From contig CM060846.1 of NCBI GenBank assembly GCA_030762175.1, positions 237,768,512 to 237,832,511 on the forward strand: a DNA stretch of 64,000 nt. The letters are read 5' to 3'. The stretch comes from Metallyticus violacea (lineage: Eukaryota; Arthropoda; Insecta; Mantodea; Metallyticidae). The position numbers and the translations under genes were made by a program. Position 1 is the first letter of the stretch. The number at the start of each line of letters is the position of its first letter. Positions 38,901-52,600 of this stretch are shown one piece after another. The notes below the pieces were generated by a model. It had not been told where the DNA came from. It searched no databases and worked only from the letters and a program-made list of their open reading frames with translations.

Positions 38901-41900
38901 TAAAGTTCCATTCAATAAATTGCTGTTATTTGTGAAGCAAAAAAGAGTGCAGCTTAGAAACTCAAAATATATAATTCATAATGAGTGCAAGAATAATTAC
39001 TTCAATACAATAATGACAAAAGAAAGAACTAGTTATGGATTTGTTGTCAAAGAAAGATTTTGGGAAGATACTGTAAATATTTATTAAAGTAAGAAAAAAT
39101 ATCTGCACTGGTCATAAGGAAAATTGTTAATGGCCAGCCAGAAAAAATTAATGATGCTCTTTAAGTAAAACCAATAGTTTCTATATTTTTACGTTCTTCA
39201 TCTGCATTACTAAAGATTTTTAAGAAATTCAATATTGCAACTTTAACCTGTATGTATAACTAAGAAAAAGTAATAATAGAAGCTTTATTTATTAAGGAAA
39301 CATGTGCATAATTTTGGATCAACCAAGTCAAAGTATCACTCAACTGACACAATATTATAGACTCTTAAAAAGCATAAGTGTAAAAGGTGTAATATGGATT
39401 AAAAATTATGAAATATTTAAAAATATTCCTTAAGTGAAGTGTTAAAATAATACATAAAACCATTTTGTTAAATTATAATTTTATTCTGTGAAGGAACTTT
39501 TGAAAATGAAATTCTAGAGTTTTGTGTACACAATATAAAAATTAACTTGATTTGTAGTTTGTATTTAAGTAAATATTTTTCAATTGTTATGAACCTTTAG
39601 ATTGATATATAACTAACAAGTCCAAGTGCATGAGACATATATGAAAACGGTCATTTTTTTGAGTATGGAGTTTATACAGTAATAACTTAAATCAACTATA
39701 TAAAATGAATTTGAATATTTGATAATCATCTCCTTTTAATAGGATGTTAAAATCTGCTTATATTATTTCATCTAAAATAATACATTTTGGAATAATATCA
39801 TCTAATGCAATCATTTATGTATAGTAACAATTACATTTTTGGATCGATTAAATGTGGTTAAATGATAGCTAATTACTGTAAACTTTAATAGTAAATTTAA
39901 CAGGGAAATACAAAGGATTAAACTGTGAGTTCTAAGAATAAAATAAATATATTTAATTTAGCTAGTAAAACTGATATCTTTTTGGATTACAATTTAAAAG
40001 GGAAATTTTAAATCATTTTCATATTTGGGAAAGCAGCTCTTATGCCATATTTAGAGTAAGTTTCATGCACAATATTCTTAGTTAAACATGCTCTTAGTAA
40101 ATGGTGACAAACTATTGACAAATGATGGGTACAGTGGAAAATTGATGATAAATGTTATAAAATCTGGAAAAAATATGAATTCTTAATTATTGTAGTATTC
40201 CCCAGATCAATCTAAAAAAACTAAAGCAGTTAAAAATTTAAAGGTCACATTTATAAAGCTTTTTTAATAAACTTGCATGACTTATAAGGCTAATTAATGA
40301 TTGTTAATTAAATCTGTATAGAAATATATAGATTGTTAATGGTATATGTTGACCTGCAATGAAACACATACAACAATGGGATATTTGCTTTTCAAACACT
40401 ATTATTATCATAATGTTAGTACAACCAATGGGATTGCTCTTTCTCAGAAGTAATAGTATGTTAACCATAAGTGATATAAAACTGGAAAATAACTTCAGTT
40501 GACTGTGGAAGAGGCCTCAGCTTGGAAGAGCAAGTGATATAATTGAACATTTTCTTTGGTTATTCATGCACCTATATTTACAGATATGTGACATGATCTA
40601 AGTTTTTAAGGGAGCTCTTGAAGGTAAACTATCCAATTCATCATATCTTAAAGAAAAGCTGAAACTAAATTCATAGCTAAAACAACTCAGCAACAACAAG
40701 AGTTTCACTTGTGAAGGGCAGATTCTTTTTTAGAAGGAAACACTAAGCTCAATTTATCACTTCAAATGAGACTGTTTAATTTTACTTTGAAAAGAACATA
40801 AATTTCCAAATGCAGTGAAACTTGTGTCTATTATAAACAACAATGAAAATTATGCCTCTTATTGCTTTGCCTATTTAACACCCATGTTCATTCAAATAGT
40901 AATTCAGTGTTTTTACAGTTAACACAATTCAATAGGGAAGAAAGTTACTGATAAAGGTTTCTCAATGTTATATAATTTTATTTTCCAAGTTTTAGGGGAT
41001 GATGTTCAAGACTTTTTTTTTGTGGTTCATAAAGCAAAGCAAAAAATAAATCATCTAAGATTTTTCTGCTATCTTGTTCATGTTTGGAAGCATTTAAAAA
41101 CTGTGGCTGTAGTCTATCTGTAAGAGGTCATTTCTATATGGAGTGCAATTGGGAACATGACTCTTATTAATCAAAGAATTAAAGCTGAAGTTCTCGCTCA
41201 TTAGAGAGATCATATTATTACTGCAAGGCAGAAACTAAGCTGTTTTATGGTAAAATAATGCTACCAGAGTTTTTTTAGAAGTTGGGTAAATCACTTAACC
41301 CAAATGTTCAGTTCTTACAAGACCAATTCATAAGCTTCAGTTTGTGCACACAAAACCCCCATTGAAATATATATAAAAATGCATAGTCATAAAGTGCTAT
41401 ACCACTTCCAAAGCATTAGAGATGTATACCTATTAGAATTTATTAAATTTGTTCACACTGACTACACTTGCTTATATGACATTAGGACATATTTGAAGAC
41501 AATCATTCCCATTATAAGTTGCTATATTTAATAAATTCTAATAGGATATATTACTAACCATTGTGCAATAGCTTCTTAAGTACAATTTAAATATTCACAA
41601 GTGATAAGTTTTTCAGCCTGTTTTACAAGAAAGAGAATTTCTGTATCCACCAAGGAGCTATGATAGATCACTGACTATTTCTAATGGAAACTTAAAACAC
41701 TTGCAAAATTTGACAAAATTTTATAAAGAATCTGCATATAAGTTCTATGACAACTTTCCACATAAAACAGCAGTCAAATAAGCATTTCATATATTGAACT
41801 ATTTAATAGGTTGTGGTTTTTTGTGAAATATTTGAAATTAATTATAGCTATAAAGATAAAATCATAGTGCTGTGCAATTTGTGGCAAAATGGACGTTCAT

Positions 41901-44900
41901 CTTTCTCACATTTTTGTAAGTAAATTCTGCTCTTAGAGCCAACCAACTATGCTGAAATAAGTGTTTTTGAATGTTATATTTTTAGACACATCACATTATT
42001 ACATACTTAGCTAATCAACATAATGCTTTACATAAGATAAAAGTATCAGACCTCTTTAAGCAATATTGTAAAAAATGTAGTGTTTCAAATATCAACATTT
42101 ATAAAACTCAATTTGAACTCTTGAGACATTCACCATATTCTCCCGTACCCTTCAGTTATAATAAACTCTCAGGCAGGTTTGCCTGCTGTGCTTATTCTAA
42201 TAGGAACAGTGATATCATAAATGTTTGCATGAAACTTTAGTTTTAATTGGAGATAGGGTGAAATTTTTTCAGAATTAGGTATTGAAAAATCTAAAATTTC
42301 ATCCAAGACAAATGAGTGTGGGGATATCAGTGTATATAAGAGGAGACCTAGAGGTATACAAAATTAATAATGAACCATTCTGAAAAGTTTTTAATTTCAT
42401 TGATTAGTAGATAAATTAAAATCTATAACTAGCTATTGTGATCAAACAGTAGAATTTATTTATTAAGCACACATACATTCTGTTCAGCACATTAAAGCTT
42501 TAGAGTATAGAGAAAGAATGTTGTTTAACAGAAGTATGTTCACAAATTTTATGTGAAATATTTAAATTATGCTTTCAATGGAGATATGAGCAAAGAAGGC
42601 AGTATCACTGACTTAAATAAGTATTTTCTGCCAGTATTTTCTTCCTGCTGTATTCAACTAACAAATATTTCTTAAAAACAGAACCTATTTTTGTATACTA
42701 CTTTGAGCCATCAATATCACAAATACTAAGTCATATGTCACAACTTAACTTCCATTCAGTAAAATTATAAGTTCGAAAAAAATTGTAGCAGCAGAATATA
42801 TAAAAGGAGTTCTTGTAGAAAAAAAATTCTTAAAATATGTTCTATGATGCAACCAGTTTTTATATTTTTTTATACTACCTAAAATATTTGAATTTCTGGA
42901 ATGGCTCATTTACAGGGTTATTCATGTCTCTCCAGGACTTCAAAACTCTATAGTGTTATAATCAGACAGGTATGGTATATTTCCTGATGTAGAAAGTCTC
43001 GAAATGTTCATAATCCAAATATTTTGAAATACTAACCTATACTTAGGTATTCATTTTTATACCAAACTCCACTCACACAAAAGTAAGTGGTAAGATTCGG
43101 GAGAATCTCTCCCATCTTCAGTTGCTCACTGAACCGCTATTATTCAAAACGATAGCTGGTCAACCGGATATTCCTGTGGTGGCCTCTGTTGGTTGAAGAA
43201 GGAAGTTGCTGAGTTCATCCATAGGAGGAAACTCGAAATTCATTAGGTTTTCTCTATTTTTTAATATGAACATTTTTTCCCAAGTGGATGTCTCCAATGG
43301 GATGTGAAGATGTTTCAGCAGTTTAATTCCCGGTTTTATTTCATGGTTTTTGGACATAGACATAGCCACCCAACAATTAAACGAAAGGGAAAAATCGTTC
43401 GTCAAAAGTAAATGCAAAAATGTTTTAGAGAACGTAAAAAACCGAAAGAAATCAATAAACTCAAAACGGCATTAAAAAACTGAAAGAAAAGCCAGTAATA
43501 CTCATAAAAGCAAATAAAGGTAATAAAATAGCTATTTTAGACAAAAATAAATACATAAATAGAGTTGAAATTATGTTAAAAGGAAAAGACTACAAACCCA
43601 TTGAAAAGAATCCACTCAATAAATGCAATAAAATGTTAAACAAAACATTAAATGAAGTCAAAACACTATCCACTACTGAAAAACAGAATATCACACAGAG
43701 TAGTCCAGCATTACCCAGGCTTTATGCACTACCGAAAATACATAAAAATGACAACAGCATGAGACCAGTAATAAACAATATTAATTTACCCACATACCAG
43801 GTAGCAAAAAAAAAATGATCAAAGTCTTCAATTCATTTTGAGCATTAAAAATTCAGTTGACCTAGTCAAAAAGCTGAAAATAGTAGAATTAGGGCCGGAG
43901 ATATAATGATTTCATTTGATGTAAAAGCCTTATTCCCGAGCATACAGATAGAGAAACTTATGCTTATACTGAAGCGATGGTTAACATCAAAAAATTTAAA
44001 AACAGAAGAATTAGAAGACTTATTAAAACTTACTAATATTTGCATTAAACAAATTATTTCAGCTTCAACAAAAAATATTACCAACATGTTTCAGGCCTAG
44101 CTTGGGAAACCCATTGTCACCTTTCCTAGCAGAGTTATTTATGAGCTCAATTGAAATACACATCACAAAAGTCTTCTCTTCAATTTTCAAGTCATGGTAT
44201 AGGTATGTGGATGACATTTTTGCAATAATACCGAAGAAACACTCAATAGATGCTCTGAAACTTTTTAATTTGCAACATGAATCTATACAATTTATCATAG
44301 AAAAAGAAAGAAATGGGAGGCTACCATTTCTAGATTTAAAAATTATAAGAAATGGAGATTGTTTGAATTTTTTAATTTACAGAAAAGAAACACACACAGA
44401 AAACTACATAAAAATGAGAGTTATAACCCCACTCCACATAAATATGCAGTTTTTCACAGTTTGAGACACAGATTGATGAATATTCCACTCACAGAAACAG
44501 AGTACAAAATGGAATACAAGCAAATAATAATGACAGCTATAATCAATGGTTTCAACAAAGACACAGTGAAAAAAAAATTATCAATAAATCCAAATACAAA
44601 AAGGGATAAGGGAGGTTTCCACACTGAAAAAACAAAAAAGAAGAATACAAATTCAAAAGTTTCACCTACCATCCAATTACCCCAAACCAAATCAGAAAAT
44701 CTTCAAAGAACACGGAATAATGTGAGCCCCAAAGAACAGATACAACATCAAGAATTTATTAGGTTGCACAGTAAAAGACTCCATACCAACAGAACAGAAA
44801 TCAGGAATTTACGAAATAAAATGTGCAGATGGTGAAAAGAGCTACATAGGCAAAACAAAAAGAAATTTGGAAATTCGAAGGAAAGAACATTTTAGAAATA

Positions 44901-46636
44901 TTCGGTTTAAGCAGGTAGATAAATCAGCAGTAGCAGCTCAATTTTGGATCAAATACCATGAAATAAAACCGGGAATTAAACTGCTGAAACATCTTCACAA
45001 CCCATTGGAGTTATCCACTTGGGGAAAAAAATCATATTAAAAAATAGAGAAAACGTAATGAATTCGAGTTTCCTCCTATGGATGAACTCAGCAACTTCCT
45101 TCTTCAAACAACAGAGGCCACCACAGGAATATCCGGTTGTTCAGCCATCGTTTCGAGTAACGGCGGTTCAGTGAGCAACTGAAGATGGGAGAGATTCTCC
45201 CGAAACGCGTCTTACTTTTGTGTAAGTGAGTGGAGTTTAGTGTAAAACTGAATACCTAAGTTTAGGTTATATTGCCACTCCATTGTCAATAGCTTCGTAA
45301 GTACAATATTTATTTTAAAAACTGCTTGCTCTGAAAACCAACTACTTAATAAATCTGTTCTCCACTAGCTGTCAATGTTCAGAACTGATAATGAATGTTT
45401 GATTGTGAAGAAATAGTTTCAGCTGGTATGGCAGAATGCACAAGATAAATGACTGAAAAATTACAAAGTTTCTTCTGTGTTAAAATGCTCCCCTGCATAA
45501 ATTCTGTCCTGTTTACTTTATTGCAGAACTCTGAAATCCTGGGGGAATGTTTAACTGCTGATAGCCTAAAAGAACAAGCAAGCAATATACTTGTAGGTAC
45601 TGTTCCAAATAAGGCACTGGTTGTCTGCTTTTCAATTCATGGGCCTATGTTCTATTTCTGGCAGGTGCACGTTGCCTGGCTAGCTGTCTTTTTTCAGAGC
45701 TTATCCTCATTCATAAAATATAAATTCCACATTTTTTAGGTGACAACGAGTTTGAGTTTATTTGTAACTTTATTAATTCATTGCATTTAATGCCTTGAAG
45801 CCCCAATGTGTTGGAATAAAAGGTTAACACTTGCAAAAAATATATATGAAATATCATTGTGTATCAAGAACATAATGCTATAGATAATTATTTTTTATAT
45901 TATATAAAAGTTCACCTGAAGGTAACTTACAGAAAAATACAGCCAGAAAGGATGACTCATCCAAAAGCCTCTCCAGCATACGGTCATTAACTGCCTCAAT
46001 TTCATCCTCAAGTTCTCGATTGTCATCATCAATAAGCCATTCCAAAACAGACTGCTCATTTTGAAGATCACCTAAAACATATGAATTATGGTAAACTTGA
46101 AACTTTGCCTGCTCTCTCAACATTGCTAATGTTATATATTTTATTTCTCTTTCTGTCTCATATATATTCTGAATCATAGCTAGCACTAGCTACCTTCATA
46201 AAGAAGAGGATTTCCATTGCGAAAATAGACCATAGCAGGGAATGTCTTTATTGAATATCTCTTAGCAAGCTGTGGATCCTGAATCTTAACCATATGTATT
46301 CCAAAGACATCACATTCATCATCTATATTTTCTAGACCTTCCAAGATTTCATCACAGATGTGACAAGTCGGTTTGTCTGAAACAATAGTAAATACATAAA
46401 TAAAGTAAAAACTATACAAGATTCTCATCTTTTTATATAAAATACATTTATGTTCACTATTATGTTGTTTCACATTAGATCCTGATTCAATCAAGATTAT
46501 AGGTAAAAGAACTGAAGTAGCTTTTGTATCTCAAAGAGTGCCCTGCTCCATCTCAAATTGAAATGCAATCATAAAATAAGCATGAGGTCTTCATTATACC
46601 ATATGACTGGAAACCTGCATACCCACCATATTCATC

Positions 46637-46699
<63 letters not shown>

Positions 46700-49600
46700 C
46701 AACAATATACTATTAATAGACTTGTTACTTTATTACAAATGTTTGACATTGTCAAAAATGATTGAAAAAATAGTGTCTTATTTGTCTAACCTTTGTACAC
46801 AATTGTATTACATAATCCCTTATTTCATTATTATTTATAATTCATGTAACCTATATATATATATATACAAGGTACTTTTTTAATTCACATTTAATTTTAT
46901 TTCTTATATGTGCATTAATTGACGTTGGTAATTTATCATACTATCAACATTTTTATTAATGCATCTTTATAAATTAATTTAAAATTTAGGTGAATTCTAT
47001 GGAAGTTATTCTTACCTCTAGTGTTATAAATATATATATCACTAATTATTATGTTATTGATTCCCTTCTTCAAGTCCAATTGAATTACTCTATATTCATG
47101 CAATCCAACCACTCTAAGGATACCCATTTCCCTAAAAACATTTTTGCATAACTCCATGCTAGCTAATCCATATATTATACATCATAGACATTTCTTTTTT
47201 AAAACTAAAATTCTATTCATATTGGTAATACCAGTAATTACCCATACTTCTATACCATGTGATAAAGAGGGTTAAACAATGCCATAATTATAGTTAATAG
47301 TACATCATGATCTACATGGTGAATCTGAACTCTAGCGACAAACTTTCATAAGTTCTTCAGGGAAGTTTTCTGAGTGTTTTGATATGAAGAATTTATGATC
47401 TATGGTGGCTCATTACCAGGTAATTTCATTGTTTTCATTTTATAATTACTCTTCTACCTTTGTTTCTGCTTACTCAGAATATAATTGTTTCCAAACACAA
47501 CATTTGACAGCTGTAGGCTATGTTTACATTATGATCTGCCACTAATTAATGAACTATTCATTATTTCCTGATGATTGCAATTGTTTATTTTTAAGGATAG
47601 GTAACCAAACATTACAAAAAATGATATGAAAAACTCAAATCAGATTGTTACAATGTCCAAAGTAAATGCTCAAAATGTTGACTGTCATGATCATGACAAA
47701 CTTCACAGCAATGTCTCATGGACTGTCGCACATACTCTAACATCCCAGGAGATTAGTGCACATTATCAGTGGCTGCTACAATCCCAGTAACTAGGTCCAC
47801 ATTAGTTTAGACAAAATTCATATATACGAGGGTCTTCACTAGACCCCAGAAGAAAAAGTCCTTGGGTGCCAAATCTGGTGATTGAGCTGGTCATGGAACA
47901 AGACCACCATGACCAAGCTTTCTATGCTTGAACTTATCATCAAGATATTCACTCCAAAATCTGCTGGCATCCCATCATGGTGAAATCACATATGCCTGCA
48001 AATTATTAGTGGCACATCTTTCAGGAAATGGGGGAGGACATGTTGAAGGAATGTTTTGTAGACTATTCCATTCAGCCAGTCAGGTAGTATATAAGGCCTA
48101 ATCACAGAATCGTTAATGGTACCAGCCCATACATTCATAGAGAATGTCTCTTGGTAGGCTGGATTCACCACAGCATGTCAATTTTCATACTCCTAGATAT
48201 GGCAATTCCAATTGTTTAACAGGTCTTCTCTAGTAAACATTGCCTCATGTGTACAATATCATAGCAGAAAAATGTTGGTTGTGAGCTTTACTCTAAGAAC
48301 CAATTAGCAAGCTGCACTTGATGTGGAAAGTCAGCTGGTTGTAGTGCCTGGACCCTTTGTGGATGATGTGGGTGAAATTGTTGCTCATGTAAGACCCTCA
48401 AAACAGTTGCTTGGCTCACATGCGTCTCTCATGCAATATGGCATCTTTGCAATTTTGCAGTATTTTAGGGGATATACCACCCCAGCCAGAATAAGACTGA
48501 TTTTAAAAAATAATTATTATTTTGATAATCTCTTCAAAACTGGTATCACTGAAAAACATGGAGATAGTTAATGAAGTCTGGATACTAATGTGATCACTTC
48601 ATTTGTAGTTCATATTATTTCCAACATTTACAAAAAAATCATTAAATAATGAACATATTTTGTTTGGGTCATTGACAAATTCACCTGTATGTAATAATGT
48701 ATTATCTTCATTAGTATAGTATCAATTCTGAGTTTTATTGTTAACTATTTTACAAACTGTATTATTTAAGTCAGATTTATTAATTGATTCCCATATTGAT
48801 GGGATCACAAATTGTTTAACATTTCCTGTGTATTCCATTTTGAACTATGTGTACCTATTTTGGTGTTCTCCAACTTTTATAAGATTAAAAAATTCATAGG
48901 CATATTTCATATTATTACATAAAACATATGCTGCATCAGGCAATTTTAATTTACCTACCCATTTCTTTTTTAGTATTTTTCTTTTTAAAATGACCTATGG
49001 AATTAAGATAGGATGTTACTTTTTTCATAAATATATCCCATTTTACATTGCTGTTTTGTGCATTATAAAGTTGAGACTATGTTTGCTTTTCAAATAAATT
49101 ATTATATGAATCTTCTGTATGTTTTACAATGGATTCACACACATCAATATATATGGCATGATGGTCAGAAAGATGAACATTTTGTAACTAGTTTTTGCAT
49201 TTGTATAAATATTGTCAATTGTAATAGAAGAATTATGTGTAACTCTCATTTGTTGTTTTACCATATCAACTGAATTATATTCTTTTATATTATAAATTAA
49301 ATTATAGGTCTATTTGCTCAGTTTGCTTCAATATTAATATCACCTAAGATTATAGATTTGACAGTTATAGTAATTAATTTATTAATAATGTTATTGAGTT
49401 GTTTCAGAAATACAGGAACAGATGTACTTGATATTCTGAAAAGTCCTAAAATAATGAAATACTATTCTATTAATGAATAAGGTTCTATAACATGTACTTC
49501 TTTATGTTCCAAAAAAAAAATAAATAAAAATAATATAGGAAAAATGAAGTACAAATTAAGTTAAAATAAGTGAAAATGATTCCATGAATATATAAAATAA

Positions 49601-52600
49601 AGTACTTGCAAATACTTACAGAAATAGACAGCTAAATACTGTGTCTCTTCTACTAATTCCTCTAGCATTACTCTTGTGATAAGCTCAATGCGATCTTCTG
49701 TTTTCTGAGTGATTAGCCATTGCAGTACTTCTTCTTCTTCAGTTAGCTCTCCTGAAACAATCAATAATAGCAGTTTAGTCAATACTGCATTTGTCTTATA
49801 GAGAATTAAAAATATGGTTCACATGTGAAATCAAAGGAAATCTTATATCAATTTAAAAAATATAGCATAATCTCTTATTTGTTAGCATGATATTTCTTTT
49901 GTCAATGAATTACAGAAATTCTGAGATATAGTATTTTAAAACAGAAGAAATGAATTAGGCTATTATCCAGATTTAATGTGTCATTGGACCTAATTGCTTT
50001 TTTCAGAACCTGAACCAAGGACACTCATGATTTACTGGTTGCTTAATGATGGATGTTTGAATTCAACATATTCTTATATAATGTTAAAGTTTACATTTAG
50101 AATGTTTATGCTGAATTCAAAATCATAGCATCTGGTGCTGAATATTTTACAGGATAATTTATTTTAGTTCATTAAGTATACAAAGACTTTCTCATTTTTG
50201 TATGATTCATCTGCATATAGTAACTATGTATCTTAAAAAGTTAAAAGCATCAAAGTATAATAGAATCACAGTAAAAAGAAATGTAACATTTCCATTTTTA
50301 AATTTAATTAAAGCTATTTTGTATTATACACACATATACTCATAATTTAAGGATGAGCAAATGTTAGAAATAGCCAGGTTTATATAACCACAACATCAAT
50401 AAAACTTATTTATTAATTTGTTCTATTTAAATATTGAGTTAAATGGTATTGTTTATACTACACAAGACTCATCAATTGAAAGACAAACACAAAATCTATT
50501 ATCAAACATCTTAACCACAATGCAGTTCATTCTAGCTGCAATATTTTTTTACTTCTTTATTTCATGCTAACTTTATTATAATTAGAATAGCTGCTTAAGT
50601 CTTATAACCTATAGAATGATACAGTTAACAGAAAAAGGGCAAGAACAAAATAAATTCAGAAAAGATTAATTTATTCCTTTTATCTACATTTAGTGGGATC
50701 TTTGTTATTGGTAATCAATAAAACATTGATATCACTCTCATTTAAAGCAAAAGCTTTGCTTTTGGATATCCTGAAGATAACATTGAATAACTACTCCAAT
50801 ATTATCTTACTGATAATTATTTTATTCATTTACTGGACATATCCATTTGCTCTTACTTAATCTAAATACCCATTTTTTCCTTTTTCTTCATGTATTTACT
50901 TATATGCTATCTAGGGTCTAACCTTAAGCCATTTCTCATTCCTTCCTCCATTTCACAGTCTGTTGACATCTGAACAAAATATGTATTTGACCTTCTTCCC
51001 ATTTATACAGTGGAAAAATTCCTCCCTCATATTCGCTCTAAATGCTGTTAGTTTACAAAGCCCTAGCATAAATAAAGCTATATCTTCCTTCTCATTCTTA
51101 TCACAATTATCAAAATACCACTTGCCTTCCATTTGAATTTTAATCTCAACATGGCATTTAACATCTGAACATCTACAATCCTGAATCTCACACCTATGCT
51201 CCTCCAAAATCCTCTCCTCAAATTTCCTAGTCAAGCAACTATCTCTCATAATATCCTGCACTAAATGTTCTTTAACTTTTCCACCAAGTTCCTAAAATTT
51301 GAAATTCATTTTAATATCTTAAAAATTCCTTAAAATGCATTTCTGAAGTAACTGTATTAAGCTGTATCAATATGTGAATATTCTCTCCATTCCATTCCTC
51401 TCATATTGATTCTATCCATGTCTAATAAGATTCCTACACTGGCTTCTGGCTTATTCATTGGTAACCTTAATACAAACTTATAAACCATATTAAATTTTAT
51501 ATCTTTTCTGTGATGTTCAAATGATCAATTTTATATGTTCATCTCAACTCTGCTGCTACTGTATAAAATCTCTTAATCCATAATACTTCTATTATAGGAG
51601 CCATATATAAACACTTCTTAATAATTAAAGAGCAATTTTCCTGAAGTTTTCAGTTTATCCCACTGCTTATACTATTTAATTTAACTCATAAATAAAAAAA
51701 TATCTTTACTCCAATCATTGTAAAACAATATTCAGTTATCAGCCAAAAGTAGCCCGGAGATATCCAAATTTCTAATCACAGAAGTATGCTTATTAATCTT
51801 TCTGCAACCAGCCAATATGTAATCTATAAATGAAATGAAGAGAATTGGACTCAATTTGCACCCTTGTTGCGGTCTTGTTAAATATCTATAATGATATAAT
51901 TGATATTATTGCATGATTTAATTGAACTACACATTCTTAATGCTTCACTTACTTGTCATAATATATAGAACCAGTTTCGAGAACATTTTGTTGTCATCAT
52001 CAATTGGCTAAAATTCAACTTTTGGATAATTCGTTAAGCTTTGGGAATGCGTATTCATCTTTGGTGGAGGTGCGATAAACTCTTAGTTTATGTTTTCATC
52101 CCTAGCAGTGTCGAAGTTCATTAGACTGTCTTTGTATTTGTAGATGTAGATTTTCTCCCAAGTTACTAGTTCCATAGGTCCTTGTACTGATTTTAATGAT
52201 TTGCTTCATTCACATAGTCATGATTTTCTGTTCAAAAATGACCTACTACTGGATTTCCCTGTTTGCTTGTACTTTATGTTCCTGAAATGTTCCTTTAACA
52301 CTTTGCCTATGAATATACAAGATAGAAACATGTTGTTTACATATGAAACAGAAATATATAACACATTGCCATTCTTGGAAATTAAAATAATGAAACATCA
52401 AGGAAATATGGAATTTGGAATATATAGAAAGAATGCACACCCAGATAATCACATCAAAGGTGATATTTTTAATCCACAGCACACAAACATGCAGTTATCA
52501 GCAGTTTAACACAGCATCTAGTTAATCTATAAATTACCAAAGAATAATATTTTAATGAATAAAAACAAATTCAAGAAAAAGCAGTTAAAATGGTTTAAAA

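Larger units (their letters stand above)
43036..45310 (+). mobile_element. Penelope-like retroelement PLE-1 with inverted terminal arms
   Basis: The body on the plus strand carries a Penelope-type reverse transcriptase and GIY-YIG endonuclease in broken frames. The left arm (43036 to about 43372) is the reverse complement of the right arm (about 44935-45266) and includes the end of the endonuclease ORF, so coding sequence is repeated inside out on the left. Only the right end has the extra tail to about 45305. Inverted or partial 'pseudo-LTRs' are known for Penelope elements. It lies in the intron between exons 45931 and 34396, opposite to the host gene. Confidence 0.9.

Noticed and set aside
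46936..47157. Apparent extra exon of the host gene, same strand and only 560 bp upstream of a real exon
   Set aside because: The sequence matches the C-terminal region of the LINE family (NTRGKNN-type motif), lacks splice sites and does not fit the module pattern.
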